Assembly: GCA_003586115.2 (NCBI GenBank)
Contig: QVOM02000126.1
Location: 8,958,056-9,022,055 of the forward strand
DNA: 64,000 nt
Reading direction: 5' to 3'
Source of the DNA: Salvator merianae
Lineage: Eukaryota; Chordata; Lepidosauria; Squamata; Teiidae
The notes beneath the pieces were generated by a model that did no database searches, had not been told where the DNA came from, and saw only the letters and a program-made list of their open reading frames with translations. Made by a program: the position numbers and the translations under genes. Position 1 is the first letter of the stretch. Every line of letters starts with the position of its first letter. Shown in pieces: positions 44,140 to 54,203 of the stretch.

Positions 44140-44634
44140 GGGCCTTTTCGTACTTTCCACCTTGGAATGATCAAATCTGACCACCCCAAGGTGGAACAGT
44201 CCCTGAGGTGCAGTGGCCATTTGCACTGCGCGGGCTGGAAGAACCCGGAACAGGGTTTCGAGCACTTACAGTGTGAATGCTGGCTCCCCTGCCAAGATAG
44301 CAGCCGTGGCCGCGGAAACATCCAGCCAGTGCTATGCCGGCTGGGGACATGGCATATGACTGCATGACTGCGCAGCCACAGCTGCAGCCTGCAGCGTTCA
44401 CACCTGGAAGTGGTTGTGAACGCTGTGTACCGGGAGCGGTTCAGCTGCTCCCAGTACAGTGCTGTTGTCCACAGCTAGTAGCAATCAGGTATGTCTGCAG
44501 ATGCTACCAATCACTCAGGCCTCTCCAAAATGAGTGAGTGTCCAGCTAGTGAGTGTCCAGCTGCTAGTGAGTGTCCAGCTGCTAGTGCTAGTGAGTGTCC
44601 AGCTGCTCACTAGCACTGAAGTGCAAACAGGCCC
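44140..44634. mobile_element. B-family MITE, intact, TSD CCA
   Basis: A 495-bp element with ends GGGCCTTTTCGTACTTTCC and GAAGTGCAAACAGGCCC, flanked by CCA (44137-44139, 44635-44637). Subterminal CCACCTTGGAATGATC. Near the right end a short AGCTGCTAGTGAGTGTCC unit is repeated about three times (44535-44610). Confidence 0.85.
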
Positions 44635-44639
44635 CCAGA

Positions 44640-45750
44640 TATCACTTACTTATTCTGCTATATTATCTCACAGTATTCATCCCTTAGTCTGGAATATCCA
44701 AATATAGCGGAATACATAAGCAAAGTCTGGATGCAGCCTAAGTCACTCTCCTTGTCACCACAGCAGCAGCAAGAGTGATCTAGGCAACATTCTTGTGCAG
44801 GAGCTGTGCTGGCAAGGTCCCAATTCTGGGCCCTTTTCCTGCACCACAGACAGCTCTTCGAATTCAGAGCTGACAACTCAGCTCCAGAACTCTGAAGATC
44901 GTGAGGGGTGAGGAACGGGACATATGGATGTCTTGCGCCCCATCCAAGAGGTGGGAACAAATGCTGCTACTTCAAAGTGCTCTGTGATGCCAAGGGATGG
45001 ACGCAGCCTCTAAACCCAAGCTACAGATATTCACCACTATAACAAAAGGAGGAGCTCCCTTTTAATGGAGCTGATTGTGTCCTTTTTGTGTGTGGCGTTG
45101 AAAACGAACCTTAAGAGCAACAAAACACCACTGAACTCAGCCTAAGGTTTGCATTTCAACTTGACGCAAGAGGGTGGCAGTGAAAACAAATGAATCTAAT
45201 CCCTGGGATGTTGTTTTATCTCATCCAGTGAATCTGTTTTCTCACTCGTTTCTCCTCTGTCATCAAAGCCCATTTGTTAATGCTCCATCTCTGTCGTTAA
45301 GATGCAGCCAGCCATGACAGCAATAAAGAGAGAAATTACTTGATGCTACGTCTCTAGAGACCTTTCTAACCTATTGCATTGGGGTAATAGCAGCAGTAAA
45401 AGCTCAGCTTAAACTCCAGCAAACTGCTCCTGGATGAGCTGTGATTTATCTGTGGGTGACACAGGAGGCACAAAACACTATTGCGTTTCCTCTGCCAGAG
45501 GGGTCGAAAAGGTTATTTCAAATGCCAGCAAATATTTTGGGAGCCTGAATCAAATAAATATGCAGCCAATACCATTCCATGAACATCGCGCACATAGCTA
45601 TGCCTTTAAGAGGAGTTTGGTCTAAAATCTCATTGAGGTGGACGGGTGGATGAAGTCTGTTTCACCAAAACCAGCCCTCTCTTTAAAGGTTACTTCTCAC
45701 TGAAAGGTTCTTGAGTTCAAGTCTTGTCAGAAGAGATGGAGATCTAAGGG
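44640..45750. other. Unique non-coding island, candidate conserved element
   Basis: The stretch 45060-45610 is repeat-free, with balanced composition and AT-rich motifs (TCAAAGCCCATTTGTTAATGC, AATCAAATAAATATGCAGCC, CAATAAAGAGAGAAATTAC). No gene structure was found. Among the best candidates in the window for conserved regulatory DNA. Confidence 0.35.
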
Positions 45751-45754
45751 AAGA

Positions 45755-46110
45755 CAAGAATGGTTGTCGTTGGTACCACTGAGTCATGTCTGACTCCTAG
45801 TTGACTGCACAGACTTCTCCAGGGACACCCCTATGCTGTTTTCTTGGCAGAGACACAGAAGTGGTTTGCCATTGTCTACTTCTGGGGAGAAGCTGGGGAT
45901 TGAACCAACAACCCTCTGCTTTCCAGGCAGTTTGCTCTACCGCTGAGCTACGACCCCTACGACACCATGGGTACTTCTATGCAGTTTTTTGGCAGAGATA
46001 CAGAAATGGTTTTCCATTGCCTACTTCTGGGGAGAGGTCAGGGGATTGAACCAGCAACCCTCTGCTTTCCATGCAGTTTGCTCTACCACTGAGCTACAGC
46101 CACTCTCAAA
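45755..46110 (-). mobile_element. tRNA-derived SINE dimer
   Basis: Two minus-strand units in tandem, with reverse-complemented heads ending at 45950 (GCTCTACCGCTGAGCTACGACC) and 46103 (GCTCTACCACTGAGCTACAGCC). The first carries the GTCGTTGGTACCACTGAGTC tail. Confidence 0.88.
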
Positions 46111-46114
46111 ACAC

Positions 46115-46480
46115 GAATACCTTTGATCCAAAGAGCTTCAATGAGCTTTGCTATCAAATCTGTTTTGGGAAGGTGAGACAGCAGTTTGCTATCTGTTCTG
46201 GACTGCCCTAAATCTGCTGCTCCATGGATTAGATGAAATAGAAGCTGGCAGAGTAATTTGATTTAGAAACCTTCTAGGCAGAGGTTGTATGAATATGGAA
46301 TTATCTTGATCAAAGTGTGGCAAATACCAGCATTTCCTGCTGTTCCCCAGAAACACCATTGTTAGGAGTTCCTCAGAGGCTTTGGGAAGGAGGGAAGAAA
46401 CATGGCAGGAAGTAATGTTTCACGAATTTCCCATCTTCCTCCCCATGAAAATGGCTGCAGAAAAGCTCCATAGAAAGTGT
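46115..46480. other. Unique-looking non-coding sequence
   Basis: No repeats or genes recognised. Confidence 0.3.
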
Positions 46481-46481
46481 T

Positions 46482-46820
46482 AGGCTGTTCCTGCACTCAC
46501 CTTGTTTGGAGTAGTTTAACTATTCCAATCTAGCCTGTTTCAGACTGATCACAGCAGGTGCTGTCTGCATCACAAGGCCATTTGCAGGGAGTCGAGAGCA
46601 GGTAATTTTTTTTGCCTTTGTCTTCTGCTTGAGAATGCCCAGAAGCAATTGAAATTAGGTGCATACCGGTACAGCTGCAGAGCACAATTTTGTGCTCCAT
46701 AGCTAGTAGTGATCGGGAGCAGCTGTAGCCCCACCCAATCACAAGGGCCTCCGTGAAATGCAGAAGCACTTCTCTAGTGAGCATGCAGATGCTCACTAGA
46801 AGGTAAGTGTGAACAGGCTC
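46482..46820. mobile_element. B-family MITE carrying a CR1 fragment
   Basis: The ends GGCTGTTCCTGCACTCACC and GGTAAGTGTGAACAGGCTC match B-family termini. About 46560-46652 is a plus-strand CR1 piece (GGGAGTCGAGAGCAGG...TTGTCTTCTGCTTGAGAATGCCCAGAAGCAATTG), so it was captured or inserted. The right half has the GCACAATTTTGTGCTCC palindrome. Confidence 0.6.
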
Positions 46821-46904
46821 TTTATTTTACTTCCATATCCTTTCCTGCAAAATAATACAAATTTGCTCATGAAAAATAACATTTTTTCCCTTTCAGGAAA
46901 TGAT

Positions 46905-47776
46905 GGTAACCTTAAATGGAAGCCTTGCTGGCTTGGCTGAATCCAGACAAGGTCACAGGGTCTTGGTCCATGAAGTTGAAAGACATCCTGTCCTTGATGG
47001 GGCTGTAATGCCCTGGATGGGAGAGGTGTGAAACCTGGAGGTGCCCTTGGACTGTGATGAGACTTGAAGCTCAGGTGGAGACAATGGTCAGTAGTGCCTA
47101 CGTCTCCCTTCAGTGGGTTTGCTAGCTACGGTCCCTTCTGGACAGAGATGATCTGACCACAGTAATCCATGCTCTGACAACCTCCAGATTGGACTATTGT
47201 AACATGCTATATATGGGGCTGCCCTTGAAGACAGTTCAGGGGCTCTGCAGCTGGTGCAGAATGAAGCAACTAGACTGTTGACCCATAGCTGACTGGATGC
47301 ACATCATGCTGGTTTTAAAAGAGCTGTGCTGGCTGCCTATTCACTTCCAAACCCAATTCAAGGCGTTAACTTTAACCTATAAGGTCCTAAATTGTTTGGA
47401 CCCCAAATATCTAAAGGGACGCCTTCTCCCATATCAACCTGACCAGGCATTAAGATCTGCAGGGGAGGCCCTCTTGGTTGTACCACCCCCACAGCCACTA
47501 TGGAAGTGGGGACCCGGGATAGGGCCTTCTTGGTGGTAGCCCCCAGACTATGGAATAGCCTCCCCTCTGAGGTGCACCAGGCACTTTCACTATAGCCATT
47601 CAGTAAATTAGTGAAGTGGCATCCATTTACCCTGGCCTTTGACTGAAGAAATAGCTTCGACTCCCCTCTTCCAGGCACCATTATGGTTTTTGGTGTGTTT
47701 ATTTTATACTTTGCTTTTATCATTTTAACCAGCCCTAAGGCCTTCGGCTATAAGGCGGGATAAAAATAATAATAAT
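46905..47776 (+). pseudogene. L2-clade LINE, RT and C-terminus plus 3' UTR
   Basis: Longest L2 remnant here. The frames show SSAYVSLQW, DLTTVIHALTTSRLDYCNM then LYMGLPLKTVQGL (RT-distal hallmark), LKELCWLPIHFQTQFKALTL, LDPKYLKGRLLPYQP. A 3' UTR ends AAGGCCTTCGGCTATAAGGCGGGATAAAAATAATAA with a short (TAA)n tail. Frameshifts and stops throughout. Confidence 0.9.
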
Positions 47777-47779
47777 AAT

Positions 47780-48228
47780 AAAAATCACCATTCCAGCGAT
47801 ACCAAAGCCACCTCCTCTCCCCATATTTCCAAGCAACTTTGCCAAAGCTATTTGTAAATGTCAGCAACAAGGAAAACTCTTCAACAAAAGGCCTCCTTCA
47901 CCACTTTAGGAAGTCAGCATGAGTAATCCCAAAGCACAAACCACAAGATATTTAAAGTTCTCGCCGATAATTGACTGCAGCTGTGAGAACGCTCCTAAAT
48001 GACGGCTGCCGTGGAGCAACCAGGAAAGTATTTGTTGCTTCGGTTACAAGGAGGAATTTTCTGCAACTGTTGGAAATAATGGTTACTGTGCCTCACTGCA
48101 GGAGGCCACGCTGGGAGTGTGGGTTGACCCATAATGTATGAAGATACAGGCTGAGGTCTGCTATTTCCAACCTGTGCCACCTACAAAGGAATGAGAGTGT
48201 TTGAATATAAGAGAGATCTAACACACAC
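47780..48228. other. Unique non-coding island, candidate conserved element
   Basis: Repeat-free, with AT-rich motifs in 47790-48110 (CTATTTGTAAATGTCAGCAAC, AAGATATTTAAAGTTCTCG, TTGGAAATAATGGTTACTG). No frame with a recognisable domain. Confidence 0.33.
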
Positions 48229-48231
48229 AAA

Positions 48232-48536
48232 GGGCCTGTTCGCACTTTCCACCTTAGAGTGGCACAGAATCGGGCACCAGAACGCCAGATCGGGCATCGC
48301 ACGGCCCCATCTGGCGTCGCAGGTCTGATTGGGGCATCATGTGGAACCAATCGCGTCCAATCGGCCTATCGCGCATGCTTCAGGTAGGGACCCAGACTGC
48401 TACTTACTGCACCAGTGGTGGTAGCGATCGGGAGCGGATGAAGCCCAGTCCTGGCTGCTCGGGCCTCCGCCAAGTGTGGAAACGCTTTGATAGCAAGCAT
48501 GCCTGATGCTTGCTAGGCTAAAGTACGAACAGGCCC
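48232..48536. mobile_element. Short B-family element with GATTGGGGC interior
   Basis: A 305-bp element with ends GGGCCTGTTCGCACTTTCC and AAAGTACGAACAGGCCC. Interior similar to 18010-18642 and 12980-13125 (CAGATCGGGCATCG, GTAGCGATCGGGAGCGG, AGCAAGCATGCCTGATGC). The flanks AAA and ACT do not match, so there is no visible duplication. Confidence 0.75.
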
Positions 48537-48539
48537 ACT

Positions 48540-48890
48540 GTGGTCCAATTGGACTTCAGAAAATCAGAAGATGCATGGGAATTCATATGCTGTTACTCAA
48601 ACAGCCACGGCTGTATCAACAGAGGAAATGTCTGTGCTCCTAAACATCAGTGTGGGCAGCCTCTTTACAGGTCCTTTTCATTTGTGTCCCTTGAAGAAGT
48701 TCTCCAGATCAAAGGAACAACCATAACTGAGGGCTCCTTCTGGTTTAGTCCAATCCCTGCTGGTATTTCCAGGTAGGGGACGTTGTGATCTCTCCATATT
48801 AGAAATCACTGGGGCAAAACAGCTTCAGGGGGAAGGCAAGAAGGCTTCGCCGCTCCAGCTGAAAGCTGGTGAAATTGTCTGACGAAGTGG
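48540..48890. other. Unique-looking non-coding sequence
   Basis: A 78-codon frame at 48540-48776 has no recognisable domain. Nothing else was recognised. Confidence 0.3.
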
Positions 48891-48903
48891 AAGGTTAAAC
48901 AAT

Positions 48904-49083
48904 CAGTGGCGGCCCATGCCTTTAAGGGCGGGTGTTCGCACAAGTGCCATGGCCGTTTGCGGGCCCCTCGGGCCCCCGTAGTGACACTAGGCGACCTGCT
49001 GTGTCAGTACAGAGGCCTGGAGGCCCCGCAAACGGCCATGGCACTTGCGCAAACACCCGCCCTTAAAGGCACGGCTGCCGCTG
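48904..49083. mobile_element. hAT foldback MITE, copy F4
   Basis: A 180-bp near-perfect palindrome, from CAGTGGCGGCCCATGCC to GGCACGGCTGCCGCTG, flanked by a perfect TAAACAAT duplication (48896-48903, 49084-49091). Arms of about 75 bp contain GGGCGGGTGTTCGCACAAG and GCCATGGCCGTTTGCGGG; the centre is GGCGACCTGCTGTGTC. Best preserved copy. Confidence 0.95.
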
Positions 49084-49131
49084 TAAACAATTCAAGGCAG
49101 ACAAAAGGAGGCACTGCTTCAAACAGAAGAA

Positions 49132-49730
49132 GAACATAAGAGGATAGCTGCTGGATCAGGCCAGTGCCCAACTAGTCCAGCACCCTCTCTCACACAGGGG
49201 CCTACTGTTTCTGGACATTCTCAAGCAAGAACATAAGAACACAAGAGGAGCCCTGATGGATCAGGCCACGGCCCATCTAGTGCAGCATCCCATCTCACAC
49301 AGTGGCCCATCATTTGCTTCTGGGCATCTCAAGCAGAAGACCAAGGCAAAACCTTCACCTACTCTACACTCCCCACAAATGGCCCTTAGAGGCATCCTGG
49401 CTGTTTCTCCAGCCTGGAGGCAGTACCTAGGCATCCATTCTAGATAAGTACATAAGAGGAGCCCTGCTGGATCAGACCACAGCCCATCTACTCCAGCATC
49501 TTGTGTCACACAAGGGGCATCTCAAGCAGAAGACAAAGGCAAAACTTTCTGCTCTCTACTCCCTGCAAATGGCCTTTAGAGTATCCTATCTGTCTCTCCA
49601 CCCTGGAGGCAGTACTGAGGCAACATTTCTAGTAGCCATTGATACACCCATCCTCCATGAATTTGTCTAACCCTTCCTTAAAGCTTTTCAAGCTGTTTGC
49701 TATCATCACCTCTTCTGGTAGTAATTTGCT
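49132..49730 (-). mobile_element. Three CR1 3' ends in tandem
   Basis: Three successive reverse-complement CR1 tails start at about 49132, 49229 and 49447. Each begins near an AACATAAGAGGA- or GTACATAAGAGGAGCCCTG-like octamer and is followed by GGATCAGGCCAC or GGATCAGACCAC. The third extends furthest upstream (to the TCCTCCATGAATTTGTCTAACC and CTTCTGGTAGTAATTTGC blocks). Confidence 0.88.
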
Positions 49731-49734
49731 ATCC

Positions 49735-50610
49735 AAACATTCCAAAAAGTACAAAATTTGAATTTTGTAAAATGTGGTTGAATTCAAACTTCAGTCCAAT
49801 TTCAAGGCTTCTCCCTCAATCCACTCTAGATTAAAAATTGGAAAATAGATGGTGATGAACTGATGGATCCAATTTTTGAATGAGCAGCTTATACTTTCTC
49901 GTGGTTCATATTCTTGCAGAGAGTGCTGAAGCATCTAATTGCATCTAATAAAGCATCTTCTTTTGGGAAGGTTGCTAAGTGCACCGTCCTCCAAATTATT
50001 TTATTTAATATTTATTTATTTACTTACTTATATTTCCATCCCATTCTTTATGTGAATATCTCAGGGCAGGTCACAATAAAATCATAATAAAGGCAGATAT
50101 TAACAAATGATTAACAGTAAGAATGCCTGTATGGGGACGGGATATTTTGTAAATTTAAAGCACACTGTTAGAGGACACGAATTTGAACCACCAATGGTTG
50201 TAGCTATGATGAAAACACAGCTTGGAACACAAACCCAAGCAGCTTGATTTATGCTTATTCTTCCTCATTTTTCTGTGGTTGAAATGAAAATTTCAGTAGG
50301 AGACGAACTTCCCCCAAACTGTAACCTTTTGTTCCTTAAATCTTTGTTAGCTGTTCAGGGAGCATTGATCTATACTGAAGGTGAGCAATATAAATTATGT
50401 AAAGGAATAAAGGAATAAATAATGTTCAGACTAGTAAATGCTAGGTAGTTTTCATCACTCATATGTGCTTAGTCTTCATTTGTGACCATGTATTGTAGAT
50501 GCATGCTTGTACATGTCTTTGCTCTTAGTAGTGCTGATCTTTTTTTATCTTGTCAACATAACAAAGGTTGCATTCATATGTCTCAAAAAAAACCAACCCA
50601 ATTCAAAAGT
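49735..50610. other. Unique-looking sequence with a LINE-like stub
   Basis: The segment 50000-50130 (TATTTATTTACTTACTTATATTTCC... GGGCAGGTCACAATAAAATC) resembles a LINE 3' UTR in reverse. Otherwise nothing recognised. Confidence 0.3.
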
Positions 50611-50614
50611 GCCT

Positions 50615-50851
50615 TAGAGTCCATCTACACCTAAATTTTAATTCAGCTTCAGTCCACATCAGCAAAGGGACTAGCCAGTTTCTTTCCACATTATCTAACA
50701 CAATGGTAGATTTTCTGAGTTGGATAATGCCAAAAGACAACAGCTTATCACTTTGCTGATGTGTTCTCTCTCTCTGAAAGTGGACTGAAGCTGGATTGGA
50801 CTGGAGTGGACTGAAGTGGACTGAAGCTGGACTGGAGGTGTAGACAGGCCC
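50615..50851. mobile_element. D-family MITE
   Basis: Ends GAGTCCATCTACACCTAAAT and GGAGGTGTAGACAGGCCC. The inner arms CACATCAGCAAAGGGACTAG and ATCACTTTGCTGATGTGTTC are inverted. Short repeated AAGCTGGA/AAGTGGACTG units lie at 50780-50840. Confidence 0.75.
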
Positions 50852-50924
50852 TTGGAGATGGTAGCACCTCATCTCATCACATCTCTCGTGAAAGTCCTAA
50901 ACCATAGGCACCTACTCTGATTCA

Positions 50925-51840
50925 CCAGCGACAGCCCCTTCTGGGCAGAGGTGACCTGACCACAGTAATCCATGTTCTGGTAACCTCCAGATTGGGCTAT
51001 TGTAACATGATGTACATGGGGCTGCCTTTGAAGATAGTTCTGAGGCTGTAGCTGGTACAGAATCCAGCAGCTAGACTGTTGACCAGAACAGCTGGCTGGA
51101 TGCAAATCACGCTGGTTTTAAAAGAGCTAGGGCCTGTTGGTACTTTACCTTAGAGAGCAATTAGGTCTGCCACTGCAGCATCCAAAAGCTGCTAGTTCTG
51201 GACAACAAAATAGTTCTCCACAGCTTGACCAGGAGCGGCTGGATCGCTCCCAGTCAGCGTGTTTAAACCTTCTTCCAGGTGCAAACACTGCATGTTGGTA
51301 GTGCAGCAGAGCTGCACAGTCATGCTCTGTGTCCCTGATTGCCATGGCAACGACCAGACATTGTCATGGCTGCTGTCACGGCGATTGGGCTGGCCATCTG
51401 CACTGCAAGTGCTGAAGGCTTGGTATGGGGCTATTCCAGCCCTCTCAATGTGGATGGGTGCCACACTGTGGTGCCTTGTACAGTCTAGAATGGTATTAGT
51501 ATACGATTTTGGACTGTCAAGTGTGAACAGGTCTCTGCACTGGCTGCCAATTCGCTGCCAAACCCAATTCAAGGTGTAAATTTTAACCTACAAGGTCCTA
51601 AATGGTTTGGACCCCAAATATCTAAAGAATATCTAAAGCCCGGAATAGGGCTTCCTTAGTGGTAGCCCCCAGATTATGGAATAGCCTCTCCTCTGAGATG
51701 CGCCAGGCTCCTTCACTATATACGTTTAGAAGATTAATGAAGATGCACCTATTTACCCTGACCTTTGGCTGAGGAATAGCTTCCTTTCCTCATCTTCAGA
51801 CACTGTTATTGTTTTTTGGTGATATTGGCAGGATTTGGAC
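50925..51840 (+). pseudogene. L2-clade LINE split by a B-family MITE
   Basis: L2 sequence from 50925 to 51129 (CACAGTAATCCATGTTCTGGTAACC, TTGGGCTATTGTAACATG) is interrupted at TTTTAAAAGAGCTA and resumes at 51535 (CTGCACTGGCTGCCAATTC, then CAAGGTCCTAAATGGTTTGG, CAGATTATGGAATAGCC). The uninterrupted sequence at 47321 confirms the join. Decayed coding sequence. Confidence 0.88.
51130..51534. mobile_element. B-family MITE nested in L2, TSD CTA/CTG
   Basis: A 405-bp element with ends GGGCCTGTTGGTACTTTACC and GTCAAGTGTGAACAGGTCT. The split L2 host shows 3 bp at the junction, CTA on the left and CTG on the right. Interior CCTTAGAGAGCAATTAGG and GGTATTAGTATACGATTTTGG. Confidence 0.85.
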
Positions 51841-52195
51841 TTACCTTTCCTGGCTGCTGGAAATCAGCATAAAGTAGAGAGCTATAATAGCAATGGAACA
51901 CATATGGTGGCATACTGGCTAGACACTGCAGCCTGGTCTCCCAGCAGCATGAAAATTGATGTTAATCTTTTGACCCTGGCCAGCGAAGACTTTAAAAGTT
52001 TCTTATTTTTATAATTAATTTTAATTACTACACTTGTCAGCTAATAAAAAAATCCCCATTTCTATATTCTGTTTTGAGTCTGTGATTGCTGGGTAAAACT
52101 TTCAGAATGGCCAAGAGATCCTTTGTCTCTGAGAATGCACAGACTTCCAGAGTGTATATTGTAACTGCTCTAATGAGCTAATTGCTGTCCTAAAG
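51841..52195. other. Unique-looking non-coding sequence
   Basis: No repeat recognised and no frame of interest. Confidence 0.3.
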
Positions 52196-52198
52196 TGA

Positions 52199-52541
52199 GG
52201 GTGCAATCAGATACGTTTAAAGAGATGACCTCCGAGTGAATTTGAGCCTGTAATGATTGACATTTTCCCCCTGCATTCACCTTAATCTGTCTTGAAGTCG
52301 GAGAAAGATTGCCTCCTCAACATTTGGGATTTCATAGCTCTGAAAGCATCTCTTTCTTTAAGTCAGGTTGGGCAGGAAATTACATAAGCAAAGAGGTGGG
52401 GATTTCCCACCAAGTGGCCAATGAATGGCGAGTACCTGTAGTCAGGGTAGGTGTTGCCTGACTTGGAGGCAAATACAGACTACAGTTTGGGAAAATAAAG
52501 TAGGCTCTCAGTTGTGTATTTGGACAACTGTTTGTAAGGCT

Positions 52542-52590
<49 letters not shown>

Positions 52591-52651
52591 CTGAGGATGG
52601 GATGCTTTTTCTTAAAGGAATGACTGAAAAAAGCCCTGCCTGATCACACCC
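52199..52651. mobile_element. GGGTG-ended MITE, copy 2 (family E)
   Basis: A 453-bp element with ends GGGTGCAATCAGATACG and CTGCCTGATCACACCC. Aligns along its length with 493-910. Flanks TGA and TAA are similar but not identical. A (TG)n tract at 52545-52588 has grown inside it at a point where copy 1 has a T-rich run (about 835-845). Confidence 0.75.
52545..52588. repeat. (TG)n microsatellite
   Basis: About 22 TG units, inside the second family E copy. Confidence 0.97.
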
Positions 52652-52654
52652 TAA

Positions 52655-53640
52655 ATACTGGTGGTGTTTAGAACATGACTTTAGCCCAGACATTATAAGC
52701 CTATTACTGCATCAACATGGGACACAAGAGGTGCACCTTGAGCTTCCTAGGGCCCAGGCCACCCTGGGGGCATGAAATCCACCCTTGAAACTGCCCTAGG
52801 TAGAGGACAAGGTGAATGACTTTAAGGGCAGGCTGCGCCCTCATTGACATCCTGATAGCAGAGGACGAAGTGAACTAATGCAGGTGGCTTCTGCCCATCC
52901 TGTTTACCAATAGACCAAAATGGCCGATTTCTGGCAGTATTTCTGGTCCAACGCTAAACTGCGATGAGGCAGAAACCTCACAGCTACAGGCCTTTTGTTC
53001 CACAGCTGTGAAGACTTTGGAGTCTGGAAGGTGCTGATTCTGGAGCAGAGTCCTGGCTTCCTGCCCCTGAATGCTGCTTCTGAGTCTTGAGCTGCTGGCA
53101 GAGACTCCTTTGGCAGCCTCGCCAGGGATTCAGGAGACTAATGTTGAAATACTGTCGAAGATTTGGAAGGCCACAGATTCCCTCTTCCTGCTCTAGTCGT
53201 ATAACTCTGAAAGCGCTAGAGATTATTTATTGGCGCACGGCGTGCAGGAAATGAGGTTGGTTTGATTTAGAGTGGACAGAAATGATGGCAAAGCCTTGCA
53301 GATATCTGAGTTTGGAGTGGCATGTGCAAAATATAAGGGAAACTCACTGCCGACTGGTTTGCTGCTTTCTTTTTATTTCTCACAAGATTTGCCAAAATGT
53401 GTTTTGTTTACTCCAACAGTGAATTACAGCCCAGTTTTCTTAGAGGCTGCCTCAGCCTAATAAAGAAGATAAATCTGTAATAATTCAGCTCCTGGTTTTT
53501 AATAAAATCTCATCATTCTTCCTTCTCCCTGGAAGATGATAGGAAAACCCTTGGTGTTTTAAGATTAGCTGCATTCTCCCTCTCCCTTCTTATCACTGGA
53601 AATGACAGGGGCATGTCTGCCTCAGAAAAATGAATCTCTA
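52655..53640. other. Unique non-coding island, candidate conserved element
   Basis: The stretch 53130-53510 lacks repeats and has AT-rich, motif-dense texture (GAGATTATTTATTGGCGC, GGTTTGATTTAGAGTGG, CTAATAAAGAAGATAAATCTG). A weak C-like block lies at 52910-52940. No gene. Confidence 0.33.
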
Positions 53641-53985
53641 CAGTCTTGTCTGGATGGGGAAAATACAGCACCATTATGGTGCCACTATGGTGGGATTGCC
53701 ACACGTATCTGTGGCACCCCCACCGTAGCTATTCTGTATCCCCTCTAAAATGCATAATAACCTATTTTGGGAAAAACTGACCCTCATGGCAGGTTTTCCT
53801 GAAACAATGCTGACTTATTTTCTGGATGGAGCTGTCATCTTCACTGTGGCCACTGCACATGTATGGTGGCTGAAAAAGATGGCCGCACATATAGGATGGT
53901 GGCATTGCCCACATCTGAGTATTTTGCGCTTGCGAAATACCTAGACGTGTGCATCCACTGCACCAAGACAAAATTTGATGAGTTT
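53641..53985. other. Unclassified sequence with inverted ATGGTG-type blocks
   Basis: Contains CACCATTATGGTGCCACTATGGTG and other short inverted pieces. It may be a decayed DNA transposon, but no termini were found. Confidence 0.25.
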
Positions 53986-53989
53986 CAAG

Positions 53990-54138
53990 GCAGTTGAGTA
54001 CCAAGGTACCACTATATAACCCAAAGATGGATTTTCAAGGTTAGATGATATGGAAAGAAAATGTCTCATCACGTTGCTGGTGTATTCTCTCACTTTGAAG
54101 GTGAATTGAATGTGAAATTTATGTGTAGCTGGGCCCAG
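53990..54138. mobile_element. D-family MITE, right part
   Basis: CATCACGTTGCTGGTGTATTCTCTCACTTTGAAGG and the right end TTATGTGTAGCTGGGCCC match the D-family right half. The left half is missing or diverged. Confidence 0.6.
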
Positions 54139-54203
54139 AGGCAGAATCTCTCAGCTAAGCAGAACATTTGTAACTAAATAAAAAGGGCCCAGCTACATCC
54201 TAA

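Noticed and set aside
48232..48536. Insertion with a clear target duplication
   Set aside because: Flanks AAA and ACT differ, so I do not count it among the copies that support the 3-bp rule.
49132..49730. CRISPR-like array of direct repeats
   Set aside because: The repeats are CR1 tails of unequal length without regular spacers.
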